From contig NZ_BOOK01000030.1 of NCBI RefSeq assembly GCF_016863195.1, positions 62,001 to 126,000 of the forward strand: a stretch of 64,000 nucleotides of DNA, given 5' to 3'. The stretch comes from Paraplanobispora takensis (GTDB lineage: Bacteria; Actinomycetota; Actinomycetes; Streptosporangiales; Streptosporangiaceae). A model generated the notes under the pieces. It was given only the letters and a program-made list of their open reading frames with translations, did not search any database and was not told the origin of the DNA. Positions 15,328 to 23,864 of the stretch are shown in pieces (the first letter of the stretch is position 1; every line of letters begins with the position of its first letter). The position numbers and the translations under genes were made by a program.

Positions 15328-15738
15328 ATGAGCCCTGCACCGACCACCATCGACGAGACGACGGCCATCCGGCAGGTGCCGCAGCGCATCATCGCCGCCT
15401 GGGCCGCCAACGACGGCGACGCCTTCGCCGAGGTGTTCACGGAGGACGCCACCCTGATCCTTCCCGGTGACATCTACGTCGCCGGCCGCGAGGGCATCCG
15501 GGCCTTCATGGGATTCGCCTACTCCGGCCCGCTGAAGGGGACGAGGGTGGCCGGCGAGCCCCTGTCGGCGAGGTTCGTCACCGAGGACGTCGCGGTCCTG
15601 GTCACCCGGGGCGGCGTCCTGCACGGCGAGGAGACCGAGGTCGCGCCCGAGCGGGCCATCCGGGCCACCTGGGTGCTCGCCAAGCAGGACGGGCAGTGGC
15701 TGATCACCGCGTACCAGAACACGCCCATCGGTGCCTGA
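15328..15738 (+). CDS. SgcJ/EcaC-family SnoaL-like protein
   Basis: The 136-residue protein has the NTF2/SnoaL-like fold with the SgcJ/EcaC pattern: AIRQVPQRIIAAWAANDGDAFAEVFTEDATLILPGD at the start and IRATWVLAKQDGQWLITAYQNTPI at the end. Members occur in enediyne and other natural product clusters, often with unclear catalytic roles, and some act as small cyclases or isomerases. The start at 15328 (MSPAPTT) is behind GAAGGA; a GTG 15 bases earlier is less likely. It is divergent from the ATP-grasp-like gene with a paired regulatory site between them. Confidence 0.8.
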   Translation: MSPAPTTIDETTAIRQVPQRIIAAWAANDGDAFAEVFTEDATLILPGDIYVAGREGIRAFMGFAYSGPLKGTRVAGEPLSARFVTEDVAVLVTRGGVLHGEETEVAPERAIRATWVLAKQDGQWLITAYQNTPIGA

Positions 15739-15969
15739 CCCCGTCGTCGGCGCGGTCGGCGGCGTGAAGGCCCCCGGTGGAAGGGCGCTCCCGGCAGCGT
15801 CCTCCCGCCGGGGGCCCGCTCGTTTCCGGGAGAGCGGCACCGCGCGGAGATCGCCCCGGAGGTGGCGTGGAGACGGCCCGGTGAGGCCGCCACGGTGCGG
15901 AGACCACCCGGACAGAGCGCCGGAGCCCAGGCGACCGGGACCGGGACGGAGACCGGGGACGATCGGGAC

Positions 15970-17001
15970 TCAGATGGAGACCGGGATCTCGATCCGCGTG
16001 TTGTCGCCCACCAGGAGCCGGTGGCGCATCCCGTCACGGTCCGCCGGCCGGACGACGGCCGAGCGCCCGATGATCGAGCCGTGCATCCCCCGGACCTCCT
16101 CGATCGACGCCCCGTCGAGCACGATCGAGTCGGACAGCCGGGTGCCGCGCAGGACGCAGTCGCGGCCGATGGAGACGCCGGGGCCGAGGTGGCAGTCCTC
16201 GATGACGGTGTTCGCGCCGACGATCGCCGGGCCCTCGATCAGGGAGCGCACCACGCGGGCCGTGGGATGGACGACGGCTCTGCCGCCCAGCCCGCCCAGC
16301 AGGTGCCGGTTGCACTCCAGCACGTCGTCGGCCTGCCCGGTGTCCTTCCAGTAACCCCCGTACTCGACGGCCTCGACCTTCGCCCCCCGCGTGACCAGCC
16401 ACTGGATCGCGTCGGTGATCTCCAGCTCGCCCCGCCTGCCGGGGGCGACGGCGGTGACCGCCTCATGGATGGCGGGGCCGAAGAAGTAGACGCCGACCAG
16501 GGCCAGGTCACTGCGCGGCCGCCGGGGTTTCTCCACCAGCCGCCGTACGGCGCCGCCCGCGTCCAGCTCCACGACCCCGAAGCCGCGGGGGTCGGCCACC
16601 CGGTGCACCACGACCTGCGCCGCGGGCCGCCCGGCCCGGAACCGCTCGGCGAGATCGGCCACGCCGTCCGGAAGCATGACGTCGCCGAGGTACATGACGA
16701 AGTCGTCGTCGCCGAGGAACCCGCGCGCCGTCCGCACCGCGTGCGCCAGCCCCAGGGGCCTGTCCTGGGGGATGTAGGTGACGCGCAGGCCGAGGCGCGA
16801 GCCGTCGCCGATCGCCGCGGCGATCTCCCTCGCCCAGGCGCCCACCACGATGCCGACCTCGGTCACCCCGAGATCGCGGATGTTGCCCAGCACGTGCTCC
16901 AGGACCGGTTTGCCGGCGATCGGGATGAGCTGCTTGGGCATGGAGTAGCTGAAGGGGCGCAGGCGGGTCCCGGACCCGCCGGACAGTACCAGTGCCTTCA
17001 T
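15970..17001 (-). CDS. Glucose-1-phosphate nucleotidyltransferase, long form with beta-helix domain
   Basis: The 343-residue protein begins with the nucleotidyltransferase signature MKALVLSGGSGTRLRPFSYSMPKQLIPIAGKP and continues with YLGDVMLPDGV and GVVELDAGGAVRRLVEKPRRP. Residues about 240-343 form a left-handed beta-helix (VVHPTARVVRSLIEGPAIVGANTVIEDCHLGPG). This long form (StrD/RmlA-long type) occurs in antibiotic sugar pathways and makes NDP-glucose, usually dTDP-glucose, from glucose 1-phosphate. It follows the 3-dehydrase gene by 67 bp on the same strand, so it probably starts the NDP-sugar route of the cluster. Confidence 0.88.
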   Translation of the reverse strand: MKALVLSGGSGTRLRPFSYSMPKQLIPIAGKPVLEHVLGNIRDLGVTEVGIVVGAWAREIAAAIGDGSRLGLRVTYIPQDRPLGLAHAVRTARGFLGDDDFVMYLGDVMLPDGVADLAERFRAGRPAAQVVVHRVADPRGFGVVELDAGGAVRRLVEKPRRPRSDLALVGVYFFGPAIHEAVTAVAPGRRGELEITDAIQWLVTRGAKVEAVEYGGYWKDTGQADDVLECNRHLLGGLGGRAVVHPTARVVRSLIEGPAIVGANTVIEDCHLGPGVSIGRDCVLRGTRLSDSIVLDGASIEEVRGMHGSIIGRSAVVRPADRDGMRHRLLVGDNTRIEIPVSI

Positions 17002-17068
17002 CGGTTCACTCTTCCGGATCTGCCGGGGGCGTCAGGAGAGGCCGCCGACCTCGTCGCGGCCCGGACGG

Positions 17069-18373
17069 TCACCCGCGCGCTCGAACGAAGTCCTTGAAGG
17101 AGGCCACGACGTAGTCGATCATCTCGTCGGTCAGCCCGGGGTAGACCCCGATGTGGAACGTCTGGGTGGTGATGATGTCGGTGTTGGTCAGCTCGCCGAC
17201 GACGCGGTAGTCCTGGTCGGCGTAGGCGGGGTGACGGATCAGGTTCCCGGCGAACAGCCGGCGGGTGCCGATCTTCCGGTCCTCCAGGAAGTCCACCAGT
17301 TCCTTGGCGCCGAACGGCGCCCGCGGGTCGACCGTGACGACGAAGCCGTACCAGCTCGGGTCGCTGCGCGGGGTCGCCTCGGGCAGCAGCAGGTGGGGCA
17401 CGCCCTCCAGCCCTTCGCGCAGCCGGCGCCAGTTGCGGCGGCGGGCCGCGCAGAAGTCGTCGAGCTTGTCGAGCTGGCTCAGGCCCAGTGCGGCCTGCAG
17501 CTCGGTGATCTTCAGGTTGTACCCGACGTGGGAGTAGATGTACTTGTGGTCGTAGCCGTGCGGCAGCGTGCCCATCTGGTAGTTGAAGCGCTTGAGGCAG
17601 GTGTTGCTCTCGCCCGGCTCGCACCAGCAGTCCCGGCCCCAGTCCCGCAGCGACTCGACGATCCGGGCCAGCAGCAGGTTCGAGGTCAGGACGCAGCCAC
17701 CCTCCCCCATCGTCATGTGGTGCGCCGGATAGAAGCTCACGGTGGTGAGGTCGCCGAAGGTGCCGACCGGCTCGCCGTCGTAGGTCGACCCGACGGCGTC
17801 GCAGCTGTCCTCGATCAGGAACAGCTCGTGCTCCTCGGCGAGCCGGGCCATCTCCGCGACCTCGAACGGGTTTCCGACCGTATGCGCGATCATGATCGCC
17901 CTGGTCTTCGGCCCGATCGCCCGCGCGACCGCCTCCACGGTGGGGTTGTAGGTGCCGAGCTCGACGTCCACGAAGACCGGGACCAGGCCGTTCTGCAGGA
18001 TCGGGTTCACCGTGGTGGGGAACGCCGCCGCGACCGTGATCACCTCGTCGCCCTGGCGCAGGCGCGCGTCCTCCAGCCGGTGGGAGGTCAGGGCCGACAG
18101 CGCCAGCAGGTTGGCCGAGGAGCCGGAGTTGGCCAGCAGCGCCTTGCGCCGCTTCATCTTGCGCGCGAAGACGGACTCGAACCTGCGTGCCCTGGACCCC
18201 CCGGCGACCCGCAGTTCGAGCGCGGCCTCGACCAGGGCCACGCGGTCCTCGACGTCGTGCACCGCGCCCGTCGGCCAGATCTCGGTGACACCGGGCACGA
18301 ACTCCCCTGCGACCTCGACGTCCTGGTGGTACTTGCGCACCTCGTCCAGGATCAGCGCCTTGTGCTGGTTCAT
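17069..18373 (-). CDS. NDP-4-keto-sugar 3-dehydrase, E1/RfbH type
   Basis: The 434-residue DegT/StrS-family protein has His where aminotransferases have the PLP lysine (SFYPAHHMTMGEGG, H219), the mark of PMP-dependent 3-dehydrases. It also carries the [2Fe-2S] signature C-X57-C-X1-C-X7-C exactly: C191, C249, C251 and C259. Such enzymes remove the C3 hydroxyl of an NDP-4-keto-hexose with an iron-sulfur reductase partner. The PaaE-type reductase at 57.3 kb could in principle donate electrons, but that is a guess. The start at 18373 (MNQHKAL) has GAGGGG six bases upstream and matches the family; longer starts at 18391 and 18412 are less likely. Confidence 0.9.
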   Translation of the reverse strand: MNQHKALILDEVRKYHQDVEVAGEFVPGVTEIWPTGAVHDVEDRVALVEAALELRVAGGSRARRFESVFARKMKRRKALLANSGSSANLLALSALTSHRLEDARLRQGDEVITVAAAFPTTVNPILQNGLVPVFVDVELGTYNPTVEAVARAIGPKTRAIMIAHTVGNPFEVAEMARLAEEHELFLIEDSCDAVGSTYDGEPVGTFGDLTTVSFYPAHHMTMGEGGCVLTSNLLLARIVESLRDWGRDCWCEPGESNTCLKRFNYQMGTLPHGYDHKYIYSHVGYNLKITELQAALGLSQLDKLDDFCAARRRNWRRLREGLEGVPHLLLPEATPRSDPSWYGFVVTVDPRAPFGAKELVDFLEDRKIGTRRLFAGNLIRHPAYADQDYRVVGELTNTDIITTQTFHIGVYPGLTDEMIDYVVASFKDFVRARG

Positions 18374-18458
18374 CTCCGGCCCCTCACTCATCGGGTCGAC
18401 GAGGGAGATCATCCCCTCTGATCGCACCTTCACAGGATCGTTCTCCGCAGTTGCCCGT

Positions 18459-18527
18459 GCATCTCCTGCATTGCGGCGCGGAAGCCGGCGAGCACCGCAG
18501 ACACCCGTCCGGCACGCCAAGAGATGC
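18459..18527. promoter_or_regulatory. Paired cluster regulatory half-sites, divergent promoter
   Basis: GCAATGCAGGAGATGC (18459-18474, minus strand) faces the 3-dehydrase gene, 86 bp from its start. GCACGCCAAGAGATGC (18512-18527, plus strand) faces the dehydrogenase gene, 112 bp from its start. The gap is 37 bp. GATCCT lies 19 bp after the minus half-site and TATGTG 18 bp after the plus half-site as possible -10 elements. Confidence 0.75.
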
Positions 18528-18638
18528 GGTAAGGCCGATCCTCGCTATGTGCTTGTGAAAGGAGATGATCCGAGGCGGCTGGTGCCTATTGCCTGGAATC
18601 AGAAAAATCGGCCGCATTCCTGTTGTAGGGAGATTTGC

Positions 18639-19985
18639 ATGCGTTTTCTACCTGCCAGCGAAGACCCGAAAGTGGCGATTATCGGCCTCGGTTATGTCGG
18701 CTCCTGTTTCGCGGCGGTCCTGTCCGAACGCGGCTGGGACGTCGTCGGAGTGGACACCGACTCCCGCCTCATCGAGGAACTGACCGCGGGCCACTGCCGC
18801 TACCAGGAGGACGGCCTGGCCGGCCTGCTGCGGGACGGCATCGAGGCCGGGCGGCTGCGCGTCACCACCGACTACGCCGCCGTCCGCGACGCCGACGTCC
18901 TGCTGATCGCGGTCGGCACGCCGGTCGGCGCCGACGGGTCCCTGATGGACGAGCAACTGCGGGAGGCGTGCCTGCGGGTGAGCCGCCACCTGCGCGAGGG
19001 GCACCTGCTGGTGCTCAAGAGCACCGTGCCGCCGGGCACGACCCGCGAGTTCGTCCTGCCCCTGCTGCAGGAGAGCGGGCTCGTCTGCGGCGAGCACTTC
19101 GGGCTCGCCTTCACCCCCGAGCGGTTCGCCGAGGGTACGGCGCTGCGCGAGCTGCGCTCGCTGCCGATCGTGGTCGGCGGGATCGACGCCGACAGCACGC
19201 GGGATGCGGCGGACTTCTGGCGCCGGGCGCTCGGGGTCGAGGTGATCCCGCTGGCCTCGCCGGAGACCGCGGAGATCGTCAAGCTGGCCGACAACTGGTG
19301 GATCGACCTGAACATCGCGCTCGCCAACGAGCTCGCCAAGTTCTGCGGCCTGTTCGAGGTGGACGTCCTCGACGTGATCTCGGCGGCCAACACGGTCCCC
19401 AAGGGCACCGGGAAGGTCAACATCCTGCTGCCCAGCGTCGGCGTCGGCGGGTCCTGCCTGGTCAAGGATCCGTGGATGGTCTGGCACACGGCCCGGGACC
19501 GCGGTCTGGAGATCCACACCGCGCCGACCGGCCGGGCGGTCAACACGGGGATGCCGGAGTACACGGCCCAGCTGATCATCGACGGGCTGGTACGGCTCGG
19601 CAAGGACCCGGCCAGGTCGACGGTCGCCGTGCTGGGAGCGGCGTTCAAGAACGACACCGGCGACCTGCGGGCCACCCCGGTGGAGGGAGTCGTCACGACC
19701 CTGACCAAGGCCGGGGTCACGGTCCGCGTCTACGACCCGCTGGTGGACCCCCTGCAGGCGGAGGTCCTGCTGGGGATCGCCCCGTCGGCGAGCCTGAGCG
19801 AGACCGTCCGGGACGCCGACTGCGTCGCCGTCATGGCCCTGCACCAGGAGTTCGCCTCCCTCGACTTCGCCGGCCTGCCGGTGGCGGACCCGTGCCTGGT
19901 GCTGGACGGGCGGGCCTACTACGGCAAGGAGAAGATCTCCGAGCTGCGCGGGCTGGGCTACGCCTACGCGGGCATCGGACGCTGA
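18639..19985 (+). CDS. UDP-glucose/GDP-mannose dehydrogenase family enzyme
   Basis: The 448-residue protein has the full family layout: the NAD fold at the start (VAIIGLGYVGSCFAAVLSERG), KSTVPPGTTREFV, FTPERFAEGTALREL, KLADNWWIDLNIALANELAK, and the catalytic cysteine in PSVGVGGSCLVKDPW near residue 272. The C-terminal NDP-binding domain is at about 320-448. It oxidises the C6 alcohol of an NDP-hexose to a carboxylate, probably NDP-glucose to NDP-glucuronate. With the ArnA-type decarboxylase at 35.2 kb this would give an NDP-4-ketopentose, as in known aminopentose pathways. GGGAG precedes the ATG, and a paired regulatory element lies upstream. Confidence 0.88.
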   Translation: MRFLPASEDPKVAIIGLGYVGSCFAAVLSERGWDVVGVDTDSRLIEELTAGHCRYQEDGLAGLLRDGIEAGRLRVTTDYAAVRDADVLLIAVGTPVGADGSLMDEQLREACLRVSRHLREGHLLVLKSTVPPGTTREFVLPLLQESGLVCGEHFGLAFTPERFAEGTALRELRSLPIVVGGIDADSTRDAADFWRRALGVEVIPLASPETAEIVKLADNWWIDLNIALANELAKFCGLFEVDVLDVISAANTVPKGTGKVNILLPSVGVGGSCLVKDPWMVWHTARDRGLEIHTAPTGRAVNTGMPEYTAQLIIDGLVRLGKDPARSTVAVLGAAFKNDTGDLRATPVEGVVTTLTKAGVTVRVYDPLVDPLQAEVLLGIAPSASLSETVRDADCVAVMALHQEFASLDFAGLPVADPCLVLDGRAYYGKEKISELRGLGYAYAGIGR

Positions 19986-20030
19986 GAGACGGTGCATCCG
20001 CCGCACGGCGAGGACATGACGCAGGCATGA

Positions 20031-20069
20031 CGCAGGGCCGTCGCCGATCCGATCGGCGACGGCCCTGCG
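20031..20069. terminator. Bidirectional terminator between dehydrogenase and kynureninase genes
   Basis: CGCAGGGCCGTCGCCGATC (20031-20049) and GATCGGCGACGGCCCTGCG (20051-20069) are exact complements. They form a very strong stem between convergent genes. Confidence 0.8.
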
Positions 20070-20090
20070 GCGTTCCTGCCGGCCTCCCGC

Positions 20091-21347
20091 CTAACGCGGG
20101 CCCGTGAGCGCCGGGCGGGCCGCCGCCGGATCCGCGGGCGCCGGACGGGTTGAACGCGGTACCGGCCGGTGCGCCCGTACGACGGCCAGTTCGGCGTCCA
20201 GGGCGTCCATCGCGGCGTCGAGCTGGACATCCGACAGATACGGCGCGGGGCCGAGCCGCAACATGTCGCCGCGGCTGTCGGCGAGCACGCCCCGAGCGGC
20301 CAGCCCGTCGCACAGCCGCGCCGCGTGCGGTGACCGCAGCGCGAGGAACCCCCCCAGGCCCTCCAGCGGCGTGCCGGTGTCCCTGCTGATCAGCCCGCCG
20401 GTGTCCATGGCGTCGAAGCGCGCGCACAGCCGGGCGAGCTGGCGCTGGGAGACCCGGCGCAGCAGAGCGGGGGTCAGGCCGTGCTCGTCGAAGAAGCCGA
20501 ACACGCGGGCCGCGCGGTAGTGGCTGGTCGGGTCGTAGGTGGCGCCCGAGAAGGCCTGCGCGCCCGGCGGATAGGCCACCCGGTCCGGCCTCGTCTCGGC
20601 GGACAGCTCGGCGAACTCGGCGAACCAGCCGGTGATCACGGGTCGGTACCCCGCGGCGTGCGGCGGGACCCGCAGGAAGCAGTTCCCCTCGCCGAGCTGG
20701 AGGTACTTGTACCCGCCGCCGACGATCCACGCGGAGGGGATCGCCGCGGCGGAGAAGGGGACGGCGCCGAGCGCGTGGTAGGCGTCGACGAGCAGCTGCG
20801 CGCCCCTGCGCTCGCACTCCCCCGCCAGCGCTGCGAGGTCCGGCACCACTTTGGCGGTCTCGTACATCACCGCCGAGACCAGCACCGCGGCGGTCCTGTC
20901 GTCGACCGCCGCCGCCAGCCGTTCCGGCAGGGTGCCGACGGGCTCGGCGGGCACGCGCACCAGCTCCAGGCCCTCCTCCGCCAGCCGGCCGAGCTGGCGG
21001 CGCAGCGTGTGGAACTCGCCGTCGGAGGTCACCAGCCTGGGCCGCTCCCCGAGCGGCAGCGCGGACAGGAAGCGGAGTACCAGCTCGTGGGTGCTGGCGC
21101 CGAGCGCCAGGTCGGCGGCCGGGTCACCCAGCGCGCGCCGGAAGCCGGCCCGCACCTGCTCCGCCTTGTCCATGGCGCGGCCCCATTTGGCGTCCACCTC
21201 GAGCGCGGCGTCCTGGAAGGCCTCCAGCTGGCCGTCGAGCGCGACGTCCGGCCAGGCCTGGTGCGAATGGCCGGTGAGAAGCAGGCGCTCCGAGACGCGG
21301 AACATCGTGTAGTGCGGCGCGAGGTACGCGGACAGGTCGTCGTTCAT
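20091..21347 (-). CDS. kynU: Kynureninase-like PLP enzyme
   Basis: The 418-residue class V aminotransferase-fold protein shows LGASTHELVLRFLSAL, VLVSAVMYETAKVVPDLAAL, QLLVDAYHALGAVPF (D188) and GGGYKYLQLGEGNCFLRVP with the PLP lysine at K214. This resembles kynureninase, which cleaves kynurenine to anthranilate and alanine. Its ATG overlaps the stop of the tryptophan dioxygenase gene, so the two are translated together, which strongly supports the role. The C-terminal 25 residues are Pro/Ala/Arg-rich. A 3-hydroxykynurenine substrate cannot be excluded, but no clear kynurenine 3-hydroxylase is in the operon. Confidence 0.82.
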   Translation of the reverse strand: MNDDLSAYLAPHYTMFRVSERLLLTGHSHQAWPDVALDGQLEAFQDAALEVDAKWGRAMDKAEQVRAGFRRALGDPAADLALGASTHELVLRFLSALPLGERPRLVTSDGEFHTLRRQLGRLAEEGLELVRVPAEPVGTLPERLAAAVDDRTAAVLVSAVMYETAKVVPDLAALAGECERRGAQLLVDAYHALGAVPFSAAAIPSAWIVGGGYKYLQLGEGNCFLRVPPHAAGYRPVITGWFAEFAELSAETRPDRVAYPPGAQAFSGATYDPTSHYRAARVFGFFDEHGLTPALLRRVSQRQLARLCARFDAMDTGGLISRDTGTPLEGLGGFLALRSPHAARLCDGLAARGVLADSRGDMLRLGPAPYLSDVQLDAAMDALDAELAVVRAHRPVPRSTRPAPADPAAARPALTGPR

Positions 21348-22144
21348 GCGCCGCGCACCTCCCACAGCACGGGGAAGGTCGGGGTGGCCCAGGTCGTGGC
21401 CAGGTGGGCGGCGCCGGAGCTGCCGCCGGTGCCGCGCCGGGCCCCGATCATGCGCTGCACCATCTTGGTGTGCCGGTAGCGCCACTCCTGCAGCAGCCGG
21501 TCCAGGTCCAGCAGCCCCTCCCCGACCTGGGCGGGTACCATGTCGTCCCGATTGACCTGGACGAGCACCTCGCGTACCGCCCGGCCGGCCTCGAAGGGCA
21601 GGACGGGATCCCTGTGCAGCGCCTCGGCGGGCATCGGATAGCCCTGCAGCGACAGGTAGTGCAGGAAGGAGTCGAGCACGGACCGCCTGCCCATCGCGGC
21701 CTCGATGCGCAGCCGTTCGGCGCCGCCCTCCTCGTAGTGTTCCAGCGCGGTGCGGTCGCGCAGCCCCAGCACCGCCTCCAGCTCGCGGAACTGCGCGGAC
21801 TGCGCGCCGCTCGCGGAGCCCAGGCAGCCGCGGAACCCGGCGAACTGCGCGGGCGTCAGCGTGTCCATGACGTCCATCTGGTCGACGGCCACCTGCAGCA
21901 CGGCCACGCAGCGCCGCAGCGTGTGCAGCGCCGGGCCGCTGTCGCCGGCCTCCAAGTGCTCCTGCAGACGGCCCAGCTCGTGCAGCAGCAGCTTGAACCA
22001 CAGCTCGTAGACCTGGTGCACGACGATGAACATCATCTCGTCGTGATCGCGCGAGCGGGGCCGCTGCACGTCGAGCAACCGGTCGAGCTCAAGATAGGAG
22101 GAGTAGGTCAGGCGGGTCTCCTGAGCCAGCGCGGAGCCGTTCAT
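21344..22144 (-). CDS. kynA: Tryptophan 2,3-dioxygenase
   Basis: The 266-residue helical heme protein has the TDO signatures: LTYSSYLELDRLL, MMFIVVHQVYELWFKLLLHEL (distal His43) and EWRYRHTKMVQRMIGARRGT (proximal heme His225), then GTGGSSGAAHL. It opens the indole ring of tryptophan with O2 to N-formylkynurenine. The length is normal for bacterial TDO. It sits between CoA ligase 1 and kynureninase with ATGA overlaps at both ends, forming a three-gene operon dedicated to making activated anthranilate. Confidence 0.93.
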   Translation of the reverse strand: MNGSALAQETRLTYSSYLELDRLLDVQRPRSRDHDEMMFIVVHQVYELWFKLLLHELGRLQEHLEAGDSGPALHTLRRCVAVLQVAVDQMDVMDTLTPAQFAGFRGCLGSASGAQSAQFRELEAVLGLRDRTALEHYEEGGAERLRIEAAMGRRSVLDSFLHYLSLQGYPMPAEALHRDPVLPFEAGRAVREVLVQVNRDDMVPAQVGEGLLDLDRLLQEWRYRHTKMVQRMIGARRGTGGSSGAAHLATTWATPTFPVLWEVRGA

Positions 22145-23643
22145 GCCACCGCCTCCAGGGCTCGCCTGTTCACCTTGCCGGAGGCGGTCTGCGGCAACGC
22201 GTCCACGAACATCACATCCCTCGGATACTTGTACGGCGCCAGCCGCGCCCGCACGTAGTCCTTCACCTCCTGGGCCGTCAACGGCGCCGTGGCCACCACG
22301 TGCGCGCGGGGCAGCACCAGCCCGCCGGCCTCGTAGCCCACCACCGCGCAGTCGGCCACCGCCGGATGGCCGCGCAGGCAGTTCTCGATCTCGGCGGGCG
22401 CCACGTACACCCCGCCCACCTTCAGCAGGTCGTCGACGCGGCCGCGATAGTGGAAGAAACCGTCGGCGTCCCTGCTCACCAGATCACCCGAGCGCACGGT
22501 GCCCGGCGCCACGAAGGTGGCCGCCGACCTGTCCGGGTCGCGCCAGTACTCCATCGCCACAGCCTCTCCGGTGATCTCCAGCCGGCCCGCCTCTCCGTCC
22601 GGCACCGGCTCGCCGCGCTCGTCCACGACCCTCAGCCGGTAACCGGGCACCGCGGTGCCGAGGCTGCCGGCGCGGCTCCGACCGGGCCGGTTGGACAGGA
22701 AGATGTGATACGCCTCCGAGGAGCCCAGCCCGTCGGCCACCTCGACGCCGAAGGTCTCCAGCCACCTGCGGTGCAGCTCGGCCGGCAGGGCCTCGCCGGC
22801 CGAGACGCACACCCGCAGGCTGCTGAGGTCCTGGCGAGCGGCCTCGGGGTGGGCGAGCATGGCGCTCATCATGGTCGGCACGTTGACCAGGATCGTGGGC
22901 CGGTGCTCGGCGATCAGCTCGAAGATCCGCTCCGGCGTGCTGCGCTCGGGGAAGACGACCCCCGCCGCGCCCGCACCGAACGGGAACAGCGCCGTCAGGT
23001 CGCGCGCGTAGCCGAAGAACAGCTTGGGCACCGGCAGCACGATGTCGTCGGGCCCGATGCCGAGCACGCCCCTGGCGTACCCCTCGAAGCTCAGGTGCGG
23101 GCTCCTGGCGGGCAGGACGCACGCGCGCGGCGCGCCCGTGCTGCCGGTGGTGAACTTCCACAGCGCGACGTCGCCGGCCGCCACGGGGACCGGCTCCAGC
23201 AGGTCGTCCTGGGCCTCTGCCAGCGTGCCGAAGTGCCGTTCGCCGGGCAGCAGCTCGCCCTCCGCCACGCCCGCCACCAGCAGGCCGCGCGCGCCCGCGG
23301 CGCGCAGCCCGCCGAGCGCGGCTGCGCCGGTGACGATGACGCGCGGCTCGGCGTATTCGAGGAAGTAGCGGTAGTCCTTGGGCTGGAGGTAGGTGTAGAC
23401 CTCGGCGGTGACCGCGCCGATGAGCTGGGCTCCGTACCACGTGGCGACGAACTCGGGGCCGTCGCTGAGGCAGATCAGGACGCGGTCGCCGCGGCGAACC
23501 CCCAGGGCGCGCAGCGCGTTGCCGGCCCTGGCGGCCAGCGAGCGCAGGTCCGCGTAGCTGAGCGGGCCCGATGGGGTGATGAGCGCGGTCCTGTCGCCGT
23601 CGTTCCCGTCGAGGAACCGCTCCGCGATGTTCAGGGAATTCAT
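22141..23643 (-). CDS. Benzoate/anthranilate-type CoA ligase 1
   Basis: The 500-residue ANL enzyme has WKFTTGSTGAPRACVLP, DGLGSSEAYHIFLSNRPG, the hinge GRVDDLLKVGGVYVAPAEIENCL and PQTASGKVNRRAL with the catalytic lysine. The pattern is that of benzoate-CoA ligases. Because it overlaps the tryptophan dioxygenase and kynureninase genes, anthranilate is the most likely substrate. It is paralogous to the ligase at 53206-54732, and about 330 bp in the middle of the two genes are almost identical. The start at 23643 has GGAGG six bases upstream. It is the first gene of the kynurenine operon. Confidence 0.87.
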   Translation of the reverse strand: MNSLNIAERFLDGNDGDRTALITPSGPLSYADLRSLAARAGNALRALGVRRGDRVLICLSDGPEFVATWYGAQLIGAVTAEVYTYLQPKDYRYFLEYAEPRVIVTGAAALGGLRAAGARGLLVAGVAEGELLPGERHFGTLAEAQDDLLEPVPVAAGDVALWKFTTGSTGAPRACVLPARSPHLSFEGYARGVLGIGPDDIVLPVPKLFFGYARDLTALFPFGAGAAGVVFPERSTPERIFELIAEHRPTILVNVPTMMSAMLAHPEAARQDLSSLRVCVSAGEALPAELHRRWLETFGVEVADGLGSSEAYHIFLSNRPGRSRAGSLGTAVPGYRLRVVDERGEPVPDGEAGRLEITGEAVAMEYWRDPDRSAATFVAPGTVRSGDLVSRDADGFFHYRGRVDDLLKVGGVYVAPAEIENCLRGHPAVADCAVVGYEAGGLVLPRAHVVATAPLTAQEVKDYVRARLAPYKYPRDVMFVDALPQTASGKVNRRALEAVA

Positions 23644-23735
23644 GGGTGCCTCCTTCACCTCTCACGGTGCCTGGCGGACCGCGCTGAAGGGAGGCGTGGA
23701 GGGGACAGCAAGATGGGGGGCGCTGACAGGTTTGT

Positions 23736-23749
23736 GCCAATTTCTTGGC
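23736..23749. promoter_or_regulatory. Palindrome upstream of the kynurenine operon
   Basis: GCCAATTTCTTGGC is a perfect inverted repeat (GCCAA, 4-bp spacer, TTGGC) 93 bp upstream of the CoA ligase 1 start. This operon lacks the GCAAT-N4-GAGATGY element used elsewhere, so the palindrome may be the operator of a separate regulator. The 23644-23864 gap shows no other clear feature. Confidence 0.35.
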
Positions 23750-23864
23750 GGATGCGAAATCGCTCCGGGCACGCTGACACGGCCGGCACCTTCACGGCGT
23801 GAAAGGCCGGCCGTCGGATGAAAAAGCCGGCCGTCGGATGAGAGGCCGGAGAGGGGAGCCGCCC

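Noticed and set aside
17069-18373. Sugar aminotransferase
   Set aside because: The PLP lysine is His, and the Fe-S cysteine spacing is exactly that of E1-type 3-dehydrases.
23655-23670. Possible copy of the cluster element before CoA ligase 1 (GCACC-N4-GAGGTGA on the minus strand)
   Set aside because: It overlaps the ribosome-binding site 12 bp from the start and differs in both halves, unlike other copies.
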